From positions 186,001 to 250,000 of the forward strand of contig NZ_SNZA01000003.1 in the NCBI RefSeq assembly GCF_004363305.1: 64,000 bases of DNA, read 5' to 3'. The notes beneath the pieces are model-generated. The model did not search any database. It worked only from the letters and a program-made list of their open reading frames with translations, and was not told the origin of the DNA. This document shows positions 7,665 through 15,806 of this stretch, one piece after another. This DNA is from Marinomonas communis (lineage in GTDB: Bacteria; Pseudomonadota; Gammaproteobacteria; Pseudomonadales; Marinomonadaceae). Positions within the stretch are counted from its first letter, which is position 1; each line of letters starts with the position of its first letter. Both the position numbers and the translations under genes were made by a program.

Positions 7665-10529
7665 TTATTTCTGATCAGTCGGTAATAATATGCCGACGAT
7701 CAAACTAGGCCAAGTTAGCTGATCTCGCAAACATGCTAAGTTTTCTGAATTAAATCCTTCCGCCAGCGTTTTTGATTGTTTCAAATAGCGATCGTCTCCA
7801 AACTGTTCGAGGCTTAGCTTGAGTCGGTTGAGCTGAGTATTAAACAGCGTGTCGCGTTTGGCTTGGGCTTTCTCAAAATACGGTTTTTGCTCTGCCACCC
7901 AATCTTCCCCTAGTGTTTTAAGCCATGTTGACAGTAACGTGCGGGTGGTTTGATTCAGCTCTTCAATACGCTCCGGTGCCGCAGTGAAACGAACGGAAAC
8001 GAGTACACCCTGTTTCGCCATGTCATAACGAATGTCTGAGCGCAAGCTGTAGATACCTTGCTTTTCACCACGTAACACCTGCTTAAACTGTGCGTTCATT
8101 TCATCCGCTAGATGCGGAATCATAATGGTGTAGTTTGGATTCCATGCTAGTGGAGTAAAGCCTTCGAGCTTATAGGTGGCGCGTGGTTCACGCGCCATGG
8201 CTGTGACGAACTCACTTTGTTTAAGCAAAGGTGTGGGAATGGGGGCAGCAATACTTTCTGGTGCCAATACGTGAGGAATTGCGCCGAGATACTGACTTAA
8301 AATCGGGCGTAAACGCTCTACATTTTTCGCAGTAATAAAGTATGTGGCTGGACGTTGGTTAAGTTGTGCCGCTTGTTCCGAAAGGGTTGCTCGATCATTT
8401 GCTAAAAAGGCTTCGAGATCTGCTTTGATCCCTGTTGCTGTATCAGCTTGTTTGCCATATTGATGCAAAGAAAACTGTAGGCTGAATTGTTCTGAAACCC
8501 TTGTCACATCGCTGTTTGAGCGGCGCTGTAATGTTCTCATAAACTCATCATAGACTTCCTTGGAGAGTTCATGCGGCAGTGCCTGCTGCTGAAAGTAACC
8601 CAACTGGGCAGCCAAATGAGCGGTATTAGTCGTCACTTCAAAGGTTCGATGATGCTCGCTTTGATCCCAGCTACCTGCCACATGAAAACGTTTTTTCCAT
8701 TGCTCTTCTTCTGCTTTTGACCATCCTAGAGGTGCTTGGTTTGCCATCATCTGCGCTAAGATTTGTGAGTGCGTGCTATCAAATAACGTGTTGAGATAAC
8801 CAAAGTCCTGGATCGCCTCAAAACGAATTTGATCCCCAGCATTAGGGCTTTCAACCAGCCACATACGCTCTCCGTTGGCCAGTTGCCACGCGCTAACACC
8901 TGTATCAGGGCTATGTTTCAATAGTTTTGCAGGTAGGCGGTTTGTCTTTACCGTTAACGACTTTTCAGCAATGGGTTGAAGTGTTAGCGGTGGCGCCAGC
9001 TTTTCTGCTGAGATTGTGTTTACCGTGTATTCAAGCAAGGTGGCTGTGAGGGCTTCGGGATAGTGGTTATCTCCTGCTTTTTGTAAATAGGCAACACGGT
9101 CTTTCGCTGCAAGCCATTGCTTCACCATCTGGTTTACATCATCAAGCTCAATCGTTTCGAGTAACGCGATGGCCAGCTCATTGTGTAGTCTAGGGTCTGG
9201 CAAAGGCTTGCGGTTAGTGACGGCATTGTTAATTTTTGCGAGCCAGAAAACACCACGAGAATCAGCAGCTTGGATATTCTGTTTAGCGGTCTTTTTCGCC
9301 TGAGCAAGCATCTCGTCGAAGTCTGACTGATGGAAGCCATGGTAACGAATGCGCTCAATTTCAGTCAGTAATGTTTTCAGGTGTGAAGCCATTTCACCTG
9401 GGGTGTAAAGAGTGCCAAATGCAATGATATCAACATTAGGAGAGGCTTCGCCTTTTACTGCATTGAAACTCATATTCGGCATAGCATCAGACTGGCGGCG
9501 AATCTGTTGGCTAAGGAGTTTCTTAGCGAGATACGAAATCAACTGCTCACGACGTGACTCAAGGTTTTGTTCTTCTATCTTGGCAAAGCGAAACAGATAG
9601 GCAATGCGATTCAGGCGACTTTCAGGGTCGCTCAAGGTATCAATATGAAGTGTATTATCTAGCTCTGGGTCTTTTGATTTTCGACTAGGAAGCGTTTGCT
9701 GAGGCACCGTGGCAAAGGTGTCTTCGATAAGCTGCTTAGCCATAGTTGGATCCATAGCGCCTACCATCACCAGTGACATGTTATTAGGAGCGTACCAGCT
9801 ATTATGAAAGTCTTTTATGCGCTCAATAGGGGTTGTAAGAATGCTCTCTTGAGTCCCGATCACTGGACGCTCGGGGTAGGGTGAGCCGACTCTGATAACG
9901 GCTTTCTTCTGCTCGTTGATGTTTTTGCTGGCGCTCAGCCCGCCGCGCCATTCTTCTAAGATGATAGGTTGTTCTGTGTGCCAATCTACCGCACTGAGGT
10001 GTGACTCAAACATCATCTCCTTGAGTATGAATAAAGCTTGTTTTGTTGTTGCAAGCTCGCTGCTGGGCAATGTCAGCATGTACCGAGTCACATCGGCATT
10101 GGTCATGGCATTAAAATTTCGACCTTGTATTAAGCCTATATCTTGCAGTGCAGAGCGCACACCATCAGGGTAATGCTCCGTTCCACGAAATGACATATGC
10201 TCGACCATATGTGCAACGCCCAGTTGATCCTTGTCCTCATCCGTGGCGCCAGCATGGACAATTAGCTGAATCTGCAAGGTTGTTGCTGCTGCGGTTTCGC
10301 TGTCTTGGCGGGCATCAAAGAAGGCGTAGTTCATGCCATTTGAGAGAGTGCCATGTAGAACGCGCTGATCCCATTCAAAAGCCCCCTGTTTGACGAGTTG
10401 TTGTGCCTTTTGCCAAGCTTCTGAATCATCCGCTGGCTGGGTGGTGGCTATGGTTTGTGACCCGCCCACGGCAAGGAGCAGGGTGAGCAACCCCCTGATA
10501 AGGGGGCTTGGTGATAAAAATTGGTCCAT
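7665..10529 (-). CDS. Exported M16 (pitrilysin/PqqL/FusC-type) zinc metalloprotease
   Basis: A large inverzincin protease. A hydrophobic signal segment (about residues 11-30, LLTLLLAVGG) predicts export to the periplasm. The inverted zinc motif HxxEH is intact: H107-M-V-E110-H111 in LGVAHMVEHMSFRG, with the further Glu expected about 75 residues on (FILKEMMFES). Two M16 repeats plus inactive C-terminal lobes give 954 residues, close to E. coli PqqL (931) and Pectobacterium FusC. It follows the TonB transducer by 54 bases on the same strand and has only a weak ribosome site, so the two are probably co-transcribed. FusC and PqqL degrade proteins imported through a partner receptor to free iron. 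That role is inferred here from context, not shown by the sequence. Confidence 0.85.
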   Translation of the reverse strand: MDQFLSPSPLIRGLLTLLLAVGGSQTIATTQPADDSEAWQKAQQLVKQGAFEWDQRVLHGTLSNGMNYAFFDARQDSETAAATTLQIQLIVHAGATDEDKDQLGVAHMVEHMSFRGTEHYPDGVRSALQDIGLIQGRNFNAMTNADVTRYMLTLPSSELATTKQALFILKEMMFESHLSAVDWHTEQPIILEEWRGGLSASKNINEQKKAVIRVGSPYPERPVIGTQESILTTPIERIKDFHNSWYAPNNMSLVMVGAMDPTMAKQLIEDTFATVPQQTLPSRKSKDPELDNTLHIDTLSDPESRLNRIAYLFRFAKIEEQNLESRREQLISYLAKKLLSQQIRRQSDAMPNMSFNAVKGEASPNVDIIAFGTLYTPGEMASHLKTLLTEIERIRYHGFHQSDFDEMLAQAKKTAKQNIQAADSRGVFWLAKINNAVTNRKPLPDPRLHNELAIALLETIELDDVNQMVKQWLAAKDRVAYLQKAGDNHYPEALTATLLEYTVNTISAEKLAPPLTLQPIAEKSLTVKTNRLPAKLLKHSPDTGVSAWQLANGERMWLVESPNAGDQIRFEAIQDFGYLNTLFDSTHSQILAQMMANQAPLGWSKAEEEQWKKRFHVAGSWDQSEHHRTFEVTTNTAHLAAQLGYFQQQALPHELSKEVYDEFMRTLQRRSNSDVTRVSEQFSLQFSLHQYGKQADTATGIKADLEAFLANDRATLSEQAAQLNQRPATYFITAKNVERLRPILSQYLGAIPHVLAPESIAAPIPTPLLKQSEFVTAMAREPRATYKLEGFTPLAWNPNYTIMIPHLADEMNAQFKQVLRGEKQGIYSLRSDIRYDMAKQGVLVSVRFTAAPERIEELNQTTRTLLSTWLKTLGEDWVAEQKPYFEKAQAKRDTLFNTQLNRLKLSLEQFGDDRYLKQSKTLAEGFNSENLACLRDQLTWPSLIVGILLPTDQK

Positions 10530-10583
10530 TCTGTTCTCAATTTAAGTAAAGGTAGTTGGTGCGAGAGCAAAGTTAGGTATGCG

Positions 10584-13307
10584 TTAAAAACGCATACCTA
10601 ACTCCAAGGAGATGGTGCGGCCGGCGGTATAAGTTTTCTCACTGTTGCTAACAGACACATTAACCACTTTATCGAAGACGTTGTTAATCCCTACATTTAG
10701 GTAGCCATCTAAGTCGTTTAGAATCTTGGGAGTCCAAGTTATGTTGGAATTAAGGGTGGCGTATCGGTCAAACTCAACGTCTTCATAGACATCGAAGCTA
10801 GCGCCACCAATATCAATGTTTTCCCCGCTGTCTGTGGCAACTTTTCCACCAGCATGTAGGTTAATGCTGTTGCCCCAAACTAAACTCCAAGAAGGGATCT
10901 CGGTTGTGGTGCTGAAACGGAAATTGAATGGAATGCTGTAATCCCAAGAAGGTAGGTCGTCCGTATAGATCACCTCGCCTTTGTAGTAGATAGAATCTTC
11001 GTTGAAGGTTTCATCATAGGCATTATCAGACTGAGAGTTCGACTTCGAGTCTTGTATGGAGATAGAGGCTTCCAAGTGTGTCAGAGTGCTGCCGATTTGA
11101 AACCCCTTTATTGTCTCCAGCGCTAATGAGACGCTTTGATATTGGCTGACGCCAGTATTCGTGTAGTAGTACTGGTTATCATCATCTCGGGTTCGCTGCA
11201 CACCGTCTTTCGAATCTCTTGCCACACCTTTTAATGTCGCTTTCATAGGACCAATTTTTTGCGCCACGGCAAGGCTTAGTTCGTCAGAATATGGGGTTTT
11301 AAGGTCATAGTCCGCAACAGAACGGTCCTCGTAAGTTGTTGTACGAGTGATGTCGCCAGAGCTATTGTAGGTGTAGGCGGTACGCCAGCTACGCAAAGTG
11401 TCGTTGATGGTATAGCGCAAGAAGCTACGTCCGTAATAGCGGTTCGCCCCAGCGGTGAATACTGTGCTCTCATCACCAAAGGTATCCCAGATCATACTGG
11501 TGCGTGGGGCGATATTGACGTTTTCTAACAGGGATTCGTAGTCAGCACGCAACCCCAGATTAAAAGTCCAGTTACCAGCGCTGATACTGTCTTCTACAAA
11601 CGCACCGTAGGTTTGATAAGTCTTATTAAACTTATTTGCCGACAATACTGAACGGGTACGCAGGTATTCATCATTTTCATCATGTACGCCATCACCATTG
11701 CTGTCGTTACACCCAGCAGAAGCTGAGCCACTTAGGCAACGATAGGTTTCTCCAATGATATCGCCTTCTACTTCATAAAATGCATCGATCTGTGAAACTT
11801 GTAGACCTGTTGATAATGAATGGAAAGTGTCCCCCCATGAAATTGGGTTTTGCTGCCATTGAGTGGAGAAAGATGTGGTGTCCTGTTGCTGGCGCACATC
11901 ACCGTAGCCCCCCGAATACTGACTGTCTCCAGTGTAGTTTTCTGAGGGATGGTATGCATAGATTGCCGATTCAGAATCCAGTTCATCAAAAGCACGATCG
12001 AAGCTTAGCTTTGTGGTGAGGTTTCCTGCTGAACCGTAGTAAATACTTTCGCCGGTTAAGCCATAAGCTTGATGAGTCTTAGTGAAAGGCGAATCGTAAG
12101 AAGTGGATGTAATCCCATTGTGGTTTCTATCTGAATAACGTGCTGACAAGCTTAAATCCAGACGATCAGAAGCAGAGTAATCTAGCCTGCCCATAACGTT
12201 GTTGATTTGGTCTTGATAATCAACTGGCGTTTTAGTTCCGCGTCCGGCGTTATCTTTATAAACCTGTTCGAAATCTGACTGTGAGCGGGAGACCATGATA
12301 CCGCCGGTTAGTTTTTCACTAATCTCCTGGACGCTGGTCAAGGATACTCGCTGTTTTGTGTAATCTGGGGTATAGCTACCGTCATAGCTATTACCGTCTT
12401 CATAGTCAGATTTAGCCTCTTCATCTACGTGCATGCTATTTAAGCCACTGCCGGAAATAGCATACTTAATGGCTGTATAGTCTTCTCCTTGATAACGAAG
12501 CAATTCTGCATCCACTACACCGCCAGTGAAACCACCGTATTCAGCGGGCACGTTAACATCGTAAACCGTGATTTTGCTTATGGCATCTGGATCAATGTAG
12601 TAGCTTTGTGATGAACTACCGCCCAGCATAGAAAGATTAGTAGGAGTGATCGGGTTAGAGAAAGTATCTTCGTTATCACCAGGGTTTAAGTCGTTGTTTG
12701 TTCCGACACCATCAATAAGATAAGCATTCTGGTAGGAAGCTTGGCCATGAATAGAGATTTCTTCGGGTCTAAGGCTAGCGGCGTTAGCTGAAAGATCGCT
12801 GCTGCGGCTGTATTGCACACTACTGTTGTTTTGTAATAACGAAGTCATAGACCCCGTGGTGCCAGCCATGGTGTCAATATCATCTTGATCAATCGTTGAA
12901 TGAGTCACTTGGGGTGAGCGATTCGCTTCTACCAATAATGGTGAGAAGGTAAGAGAGTCTTCAGATAGGCTGTCTTGAATGATGATGTTGCCGGAATCGG
13001 TTTCCTTAAATGTTAGCCCTGTGCCTTCGAGTAGTGCATTGAGGGCTTCTATACCGTTGACTGCTCCTTGATAGCCTTGCGTACTTTTGCCAATCAAGAG
13101 ATCGCTTGTACTGCTAAGATAAATCCCCGTTTGATTGGCAAACTGCGTTAATGCAGCAGCAAGAGGGCCTTCTGCGATATCGTATTGATGGTAATCGGTC
13201 AAATGCGAAGCGTGCAGCATCGACCCGGTGATTGAGAATGTACAGGCCACAATCCATTGGCGATGAAGCTTGAGTCCTTTCGCAATAGAGTGAAATGCGA
13301 AATTCAT
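10584..13307 (-). CDS. TonB-dependent outer-membrane transducer with STN signalling domain
   Basis: An outer-membrane receptor of 907 residues. It has a signal peptide (about 1-33) and an STN signalling domain (about 42-110, YDIAEGPLAAALTQFANQTG). A plug follows (about 125-270, with YQNAYLIDGVGTN and SKITVYDVNVPAEYGGFTGG), then a long beta-barrel ending in the usual aromatic residue (GMRF). The STN domain marks it as a transducer that signals occupancy to a FecR-type anti-sigma factor, and such a gene lies immediately upstream. One predicted outer loop carries C524...C533 followed by DSNGDGVHDEND (535-546), a calcium-loop-like pattern. The ribosome site GGAG precedes the ATG, right after a hairpin at 13316-13339. 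The ligand is unknown. The protease gene next door suggests a peptide or protein substrate (inference). Confidence 0.9.
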   Translation of the reverse strand: MNFAFHSIAKGLKLHRQWIVACTFSITGSMLHASHLTDYHQYDIAEGPLAAALTQFANQTGIYLSSTSDLLIGKSTQGYQGAVNGIEALNALLEGTGLTFKETDSGNIIIQDSLSEDSLTFSPLLVEANRSPQVTHSTIDQDDIDTMAGTTGSMTSLLQNNSSVQYSRSSDLSANAASLRPEEISIHGQASYQNAYLIDGVGTNNDLNPGDNEDTFSNPITPTNLSMLGGSSSQSYYIDPDAISKITVYDVNVPAEYGGFTGGVVDAELLRYQGEDYTAIKYAISGSGLNSMHVDEEAKSDYEDGNSYDGSYTPDYTKQRVSLTSVQEISEKLTGGIMVSRSQSDFEQVYKDNAGRGTKTPVDYQDQINNVMGRLDYSASDRLDLSLSARYSDRNHNGITSTSYDSPFTKTHQAYGLTGESIYYGSAGNLTTKLSFDRAFDELDSESAIYAYHPSENYTGDSQYSGGYGDVRQQQDTTSFSTQWQQNPISWGDTFHSLSTGLQVSQIDAFYEVEGDIIGETYRCLSGSASAGCNDSNGDGVHDENDEYLRTRSVLSANKFNKTYQTYGAFVEDSISAGNWTFNLGLRADYESLLENVNIAPRTSMIWDTFGDESTVFTAGANRYYGRSFLRYTINDTLRSWRTAYTYNSSGDITRTTTYEDRSVADYDLKTPYSDELSLAVAQKIGPMKATLKGVARDSKDGVQRTRDDDNQYYYTNTGVSQYQSVSLALETIKGFQIGSTLTHLEASISIQDSKSNSQSDNAYDETFNEDSIYYKGEVIYTDDLPSWDYSIPFNFRFSTTTEIPSWSLVWGNSINLHAGGKVATDSGENIDIGGASFDVYEDVEFDRYATLNSNITWTPKILNDLDGYLNVGINNVFDKVVNVSVSNSEKTYTAGRTISLELGMRF

Positions 13308-13315
13308 AATATCTC

Positions 13316-13339
13316 CAGTAATAATAGTTCTTATTACTG
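13316..13339 (-). promoter_or_regulatory. Inverted repeat in the leader of the TonB transducer gene
   Basis: CAGTAATAA (13316-13324) and TTATTACTG (13331-13339) form a perfect 9-bp stem with a 6-base loop. The stem ends directly before the GGAG ribosome site, so the hairpin could modulate translation or be an operator. The same CAGTAAT core recurs at the fecI promoter (14870-14906). Confidence 0.5.
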
Positions 13340-13395
13340 TTACCGAATGAGCGAGCTAAAAAGGGACAAGCTTATTTAAAAATTTTAAAAAAAAT

Positions 13396-14364
13396 TTATA
13401 CCGCTTGAATCAGTGTTAGATAGGGCAAGGGGTGGGATACTTTGATCGGAGCCACTTCAGATAAAAGTTGTGTGGCACTGTTAATATCGTCGATTGGAAA
13501 AGCTCCCACGATTGAGATAGGCTGAACAGCCTTGTCCACATGAATATGGCCTAACGTGTAGCGGTTTAGTTCGGCTGCTAACGTTGATAAAGTCATATCA
13601 ATGACTTCTAAGCGGCCTTGTGTCCAGCTAAAGGCATGTGGCGAAACAGTTGCCATGTGATCTACTTTGAAATCTTTGATGGTCACGGCTTGCCTTGGCT
13701 GCAAAGTGATGGATTGCTGGCCTGCAGTAATACGAGCTTCTCCCTCGATTAAGGACAGTTGGAAATGTCCATTAGCAAATCGCCTCGCCGCGTAGTGAGC
13801 TTGCTGAGATATGATTTGAACACCATCAATGGATAAATATTGAGATGTTCTTTGATTGTTCATTGAGTTGAGCGCAATCTCACCACTTAAAAGTTCGTAC
13901 TGTAGGTGTTGCTCTGTGTCGCTGAGGTTCAGTGCACTGGTAGTGTTAAGCCACAATGCTCCTGCAAAAGTGGTTAATTTTTGGCGTTGACCAATATTTG
14001 TGTGGGCATCTGCGAATAAGTTGCCTACCCAGCTACCTACCTTCGTCTGGCTTGTGAGCCAGCTAGCACCCAGAGTAATGCCACCAAAAGCCGCAAAACG
14101 CTGTAGAAACTCTCTTCTTTGAATCTGCCGTTGAGGCGTTCCAGTGAGAACTTCCTTTGCGGCGTTAGACGTTTGCACGCTTTGAAAGCGAGTTTGCACC
14201 TGTTGAATTTTCAGCCATGCCTGTTGGTTTATTTGGCTATGATTGAGCCAAGTCTGCCATTGACTGAGGTGGCTTTGACTAGGGTTTTCCCCCAGCTCAA
14301 TCGCCCATTCTGCCGCTTGTTCTAGGGCTTGATCATAGGATGGATGGTCGGACATTTGAGACAT
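13396..14364 (-). CDS. FecR-type anti-sigma factor / sigma regulator
   Basis: An inner-membrane sensor that holds, and on signal activates, the ECF sigma factor encoded 4 bases upstream. It has an N-terminal cytoplasmic FecR_N/DUF4880 domain (residues about 10-60, AAEWAIELGENPSQSHLSQW). One membrane segment follows (about 88-104, RFAAFGGITLGASWL), then a periplasmic FecR domain (about 120-240) and a C-terminal part that should contact the STN domain of the receptor. A twin-arginine motif, R83-R84-E-F-L, sits directly before the membrane segment, as expected for FecR proteins inserted through the Tat pathway. At 322 residues it is the usual length. It is encoded between the sigma factor and the receptor, the standard order. 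Confidence 0.9.
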   Translation of the reverse strand: MSQMSDHPSYDQALEQAAEWAIELGENPSQSHLSQWQTWLNHSQINQQAWLKIQQVQTRFQSVQTSNAAKEVLTGTPQRQIQRREFLQRFAAFGGITLGASWLTSQTKVGSWVGNLFADAHTNIGQRQKLTTFAGALWLNTTSALNLSDTEQHLQYELLSGEIALNSMNNQRTSQYLSIDGVQIISQQAHYAARRFANGHFQLSLIEGEARITAGQQSITLQPRQAVTIKDFKVDHMATVSPHAFSWTQGRLEVIDMTLSTLAAELNRYTLGHIHVDKAVQPISIVGAFPIDDINSATQLLSEVAPIKVSHPLPYLTLIQAV

Positions 14365-14368
14365 GTGT

Positions 14369-14863
14369 TTAGATGGCTAATTTGGCACAGTGTACGAGTG
14401 CTTGAGCGATATAACGTTTAATGGTGCGTTCTGAGAGGTTAAGTTGTTGCGCTATTTCTGCGTAGGTAAAACCTTGTACCTGAGAGGCAATAAACGCATG
14501 TGACACCTCTTGCGGGAGTTTGGCTAACCACTCATCTAACACAATCAATGTGTCAATGATGACACGCTGTTCAGCTTCATCAAGTGTGACAGTGTCCGCT
14601 GCTTGTTGCATGCTTTCTAGCCAAGCTTGTTCGATCTTCTTACGTCGCCAATGATCGATACATAGGCCTTTCGCAATAGTAGTAATGAAGGCTTTGGCAT
14701 CATCCAATTGAGAGAAATGCTGCGGTTTAACTAAAAGTTTAATAAAAGCGTCTTGCGCAATGTCTGCCGCTTGAGCATGGCACCCCAGACGTTTTTGCAG
14801 CCAACTGGAAAGCCAAGGGTGATGTGCTTTGTATACGGTTTCTAGCGTAATTGGACGTGACAT
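14369..14863 (-). CDS. FecI-type ECF sigma factor
   Basis: A 164-residue ECF sigma factor with region 2 (about 8-75, DIAQDAFIKLLV and AKGLCIDHWRRKK) and region 4 (about 105-160, EVSHAFIASQVQGFTYAEIAQQLNLSERTIKRYIAQAL). No anti-sigma domain is fused. It is the first gene of the leftward module with FecR and the STN receptor, which implies positive control of the receptor and protease genes. The start is supported by a GAGG ribosome site and by a well-formed promoter overlapping a Fur-box-like sequence. The system therefore probably responds first to low iron, then to ligand. Confidence 0.92.
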   Translation of the reverse strand: MSRPITLETVYKAHHPWLSSWLQKRLGCHAQAADIAQDAFIKLLVKPQHFSQLDDAKAFITTIAKGLCIDHWRRKKIEQAWLESMQQAADTVTLDEAEQRVIIDTLIVLDEWLAKLPQEVSHAFIASQVQGFTYAEIAQQLNLSERTIKRYIAQALVHCAKLAI

Positions 14864-14869
14864 AACAAC

Positions 14870-14906
14870 CTCATTACTGATAGGGATATAATTTACCAGT
14901 AATGAG
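14870..14906 (-). promoter_or_regulatory. 10-bp inverted repeat flanking the fecI -10 region
   Basis: CTCATTACTG (14870-14879) and its exact complement CAGTAATGAG (14897-14906) are 17 bases apart and bracket the -10 box. This could be a second operator or a leader hairpin. It shares its core with the repeat before the TonB transducer gene. Confidence 0.45.
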
Positions 14907-14918
14907 AATTGTTTTCAA
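14890..14918 (-). promoter_or_regulatory. Fur-box-like site within the predicted fecI promoter
   Basis: On the minus strand, TTGAAA (14913-14918), a 17-base spacer and TAAATT (14890-14895) form a sigma-70 promoter. The 19 bases at 14898-14916 match the classic Fur consensus at 13 positions and fill the spacer and part of the -35 box. That is the normal layout for iron repression. Confidence 0.6.
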
Positions 14919-14924
14919 ATGAGA

Positions 14925-15641
14925 TTATTTGCTTGGGCGTGGCGCGTAGGCAAACACATCTGAGTGGCAGTTTGCTTCCTGAATGCCTCTGGCTTCTAGT
15001 TGATCAAGCGTGCCATAAACCATACCGACTGAACCACTGATGAAAGCATGGCTGTCAGTGAGCTCAAGGTGATCTTCTAGAATGGCTTCGTAAAGCCAGC
15101 CAGTGCGACCATCCCAATCATCACTCTTTTCATTAACAACCACGTGGATATGGAAGTTTTCTGGTGACTGATGATCTTTAATCCAGTCCATCACAAAGGT
15201 ATCTGCAGCGGTGCGCAGCCCCCAGTAAAAGTGAACTGGACCTTGGTACCCTTTGTGCACAAGGTCATCAAAGATGCTTTTCATTTGTGCGAAGCCTGTG
15301 CCGCCAGCAATGAGAAGCAGTGGAGCGCTTAACTCAGCTGGCGCTTTTTCAATGTGTGCATCTCCACCTGGTAGTACTAGATCTACGCTTGGGCTGTGCT
15401 TCAAGTGTTCAACCACTTTAAAAGCTAGGGATTCTTGATCAGATACTAAGATGTACAGACTCAAGTTAGGCAGTTCATGTGGCGCGCTGCCAATGGAATA
15501 AGGGACTTTCTCGCCAGTCGGCAAAGCAATCATCAAGTATTGCCCAGCGATAAACGGGCTGTCTTTGATTTCTAAATCTACTTTGTACACTGTCTCATTG
15601 AGTGATTCGACTCGAATGACCTTAGCGTTAACGTCTTTCAC
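14925..15641 (-). CDS. fre: NAD(P)H-flavin reductase (Fre/LuxG family)
   Basis: A cytoplasmic ferredoxin-NADP reductase-like enzyme that reduces free flavins. Reduced flavin can in turn reduce ferric iron released from siderophores. The FAD-domain motif PYSIGSAP (about residues 48-55) and the nicotinamide-binding LLLIAGGTGFAQMKSI (about 108-123) are present. The C-terminal FAYAPRP is typical of the family. At 238 residues it is close to E. coli Fre (233). The start is a GTG at 15641 with GGAG 10 bases before it. It lies between rho and the sigma-factor gene on the same strand, and a Fur-like promoter separates it from fecI. A link to the iron module is plausible but not shown. Confidence 0.88.
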   Translation of the reverse strand: MKDVNAKVIRVESLNETVYKVDLEIKDSPFIAGQYLMIALPTGEKVPYSIGSAPHELPNLSLYILVSDQESLAFKVVEHLKHSPSVDLVLPGGDAHIEKAPAELSAPLLLIAGGTGFAQMKSIFDDLVHKGYQGPVHFYWGLRTAADTFVMDWIKDHQSPENFHIHVVVNEKSDDWDGRTGWLYEAILEDHLELTDSHAFISGSVGMVYGTLDQLEARGIQEANCHSDVFAYAPRPSK

Positions 15642-15741
15642 CTAGATAACTCCGTTGTGTTCTCTGGAAACTGCTTGGGCAGCTCTCAATGATTTTTATA
15701 AGAATGATTTCTATTTGCGATATTATATCGTTGTGACTTGC

Positions 15742-15782
15742 AAAAAAAAGCCACTTTCACCAATGAAGTGTGGAAGTGGCTT
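15742..15782 (-). terminator. Rho-independent terminator of rho
   Basis: On the minus strand an AAGCCACTT...AAGTGGCTT stem-loop is followed by eight U. It lies 25 bases past the rho stop codon. Confidence 0.85.
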
Positions 15783-15806
15783 CTGTATCACTTGGACGCG
15801 AAACGA

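Noticed and set aside
15697..15715. Second Fur-box-like sequence upstream of fre
   Set aside because: Only about 11 of 19 matches in a strongly A/T-rich stretch. Not better than chance by eye, although the location is suggestive.
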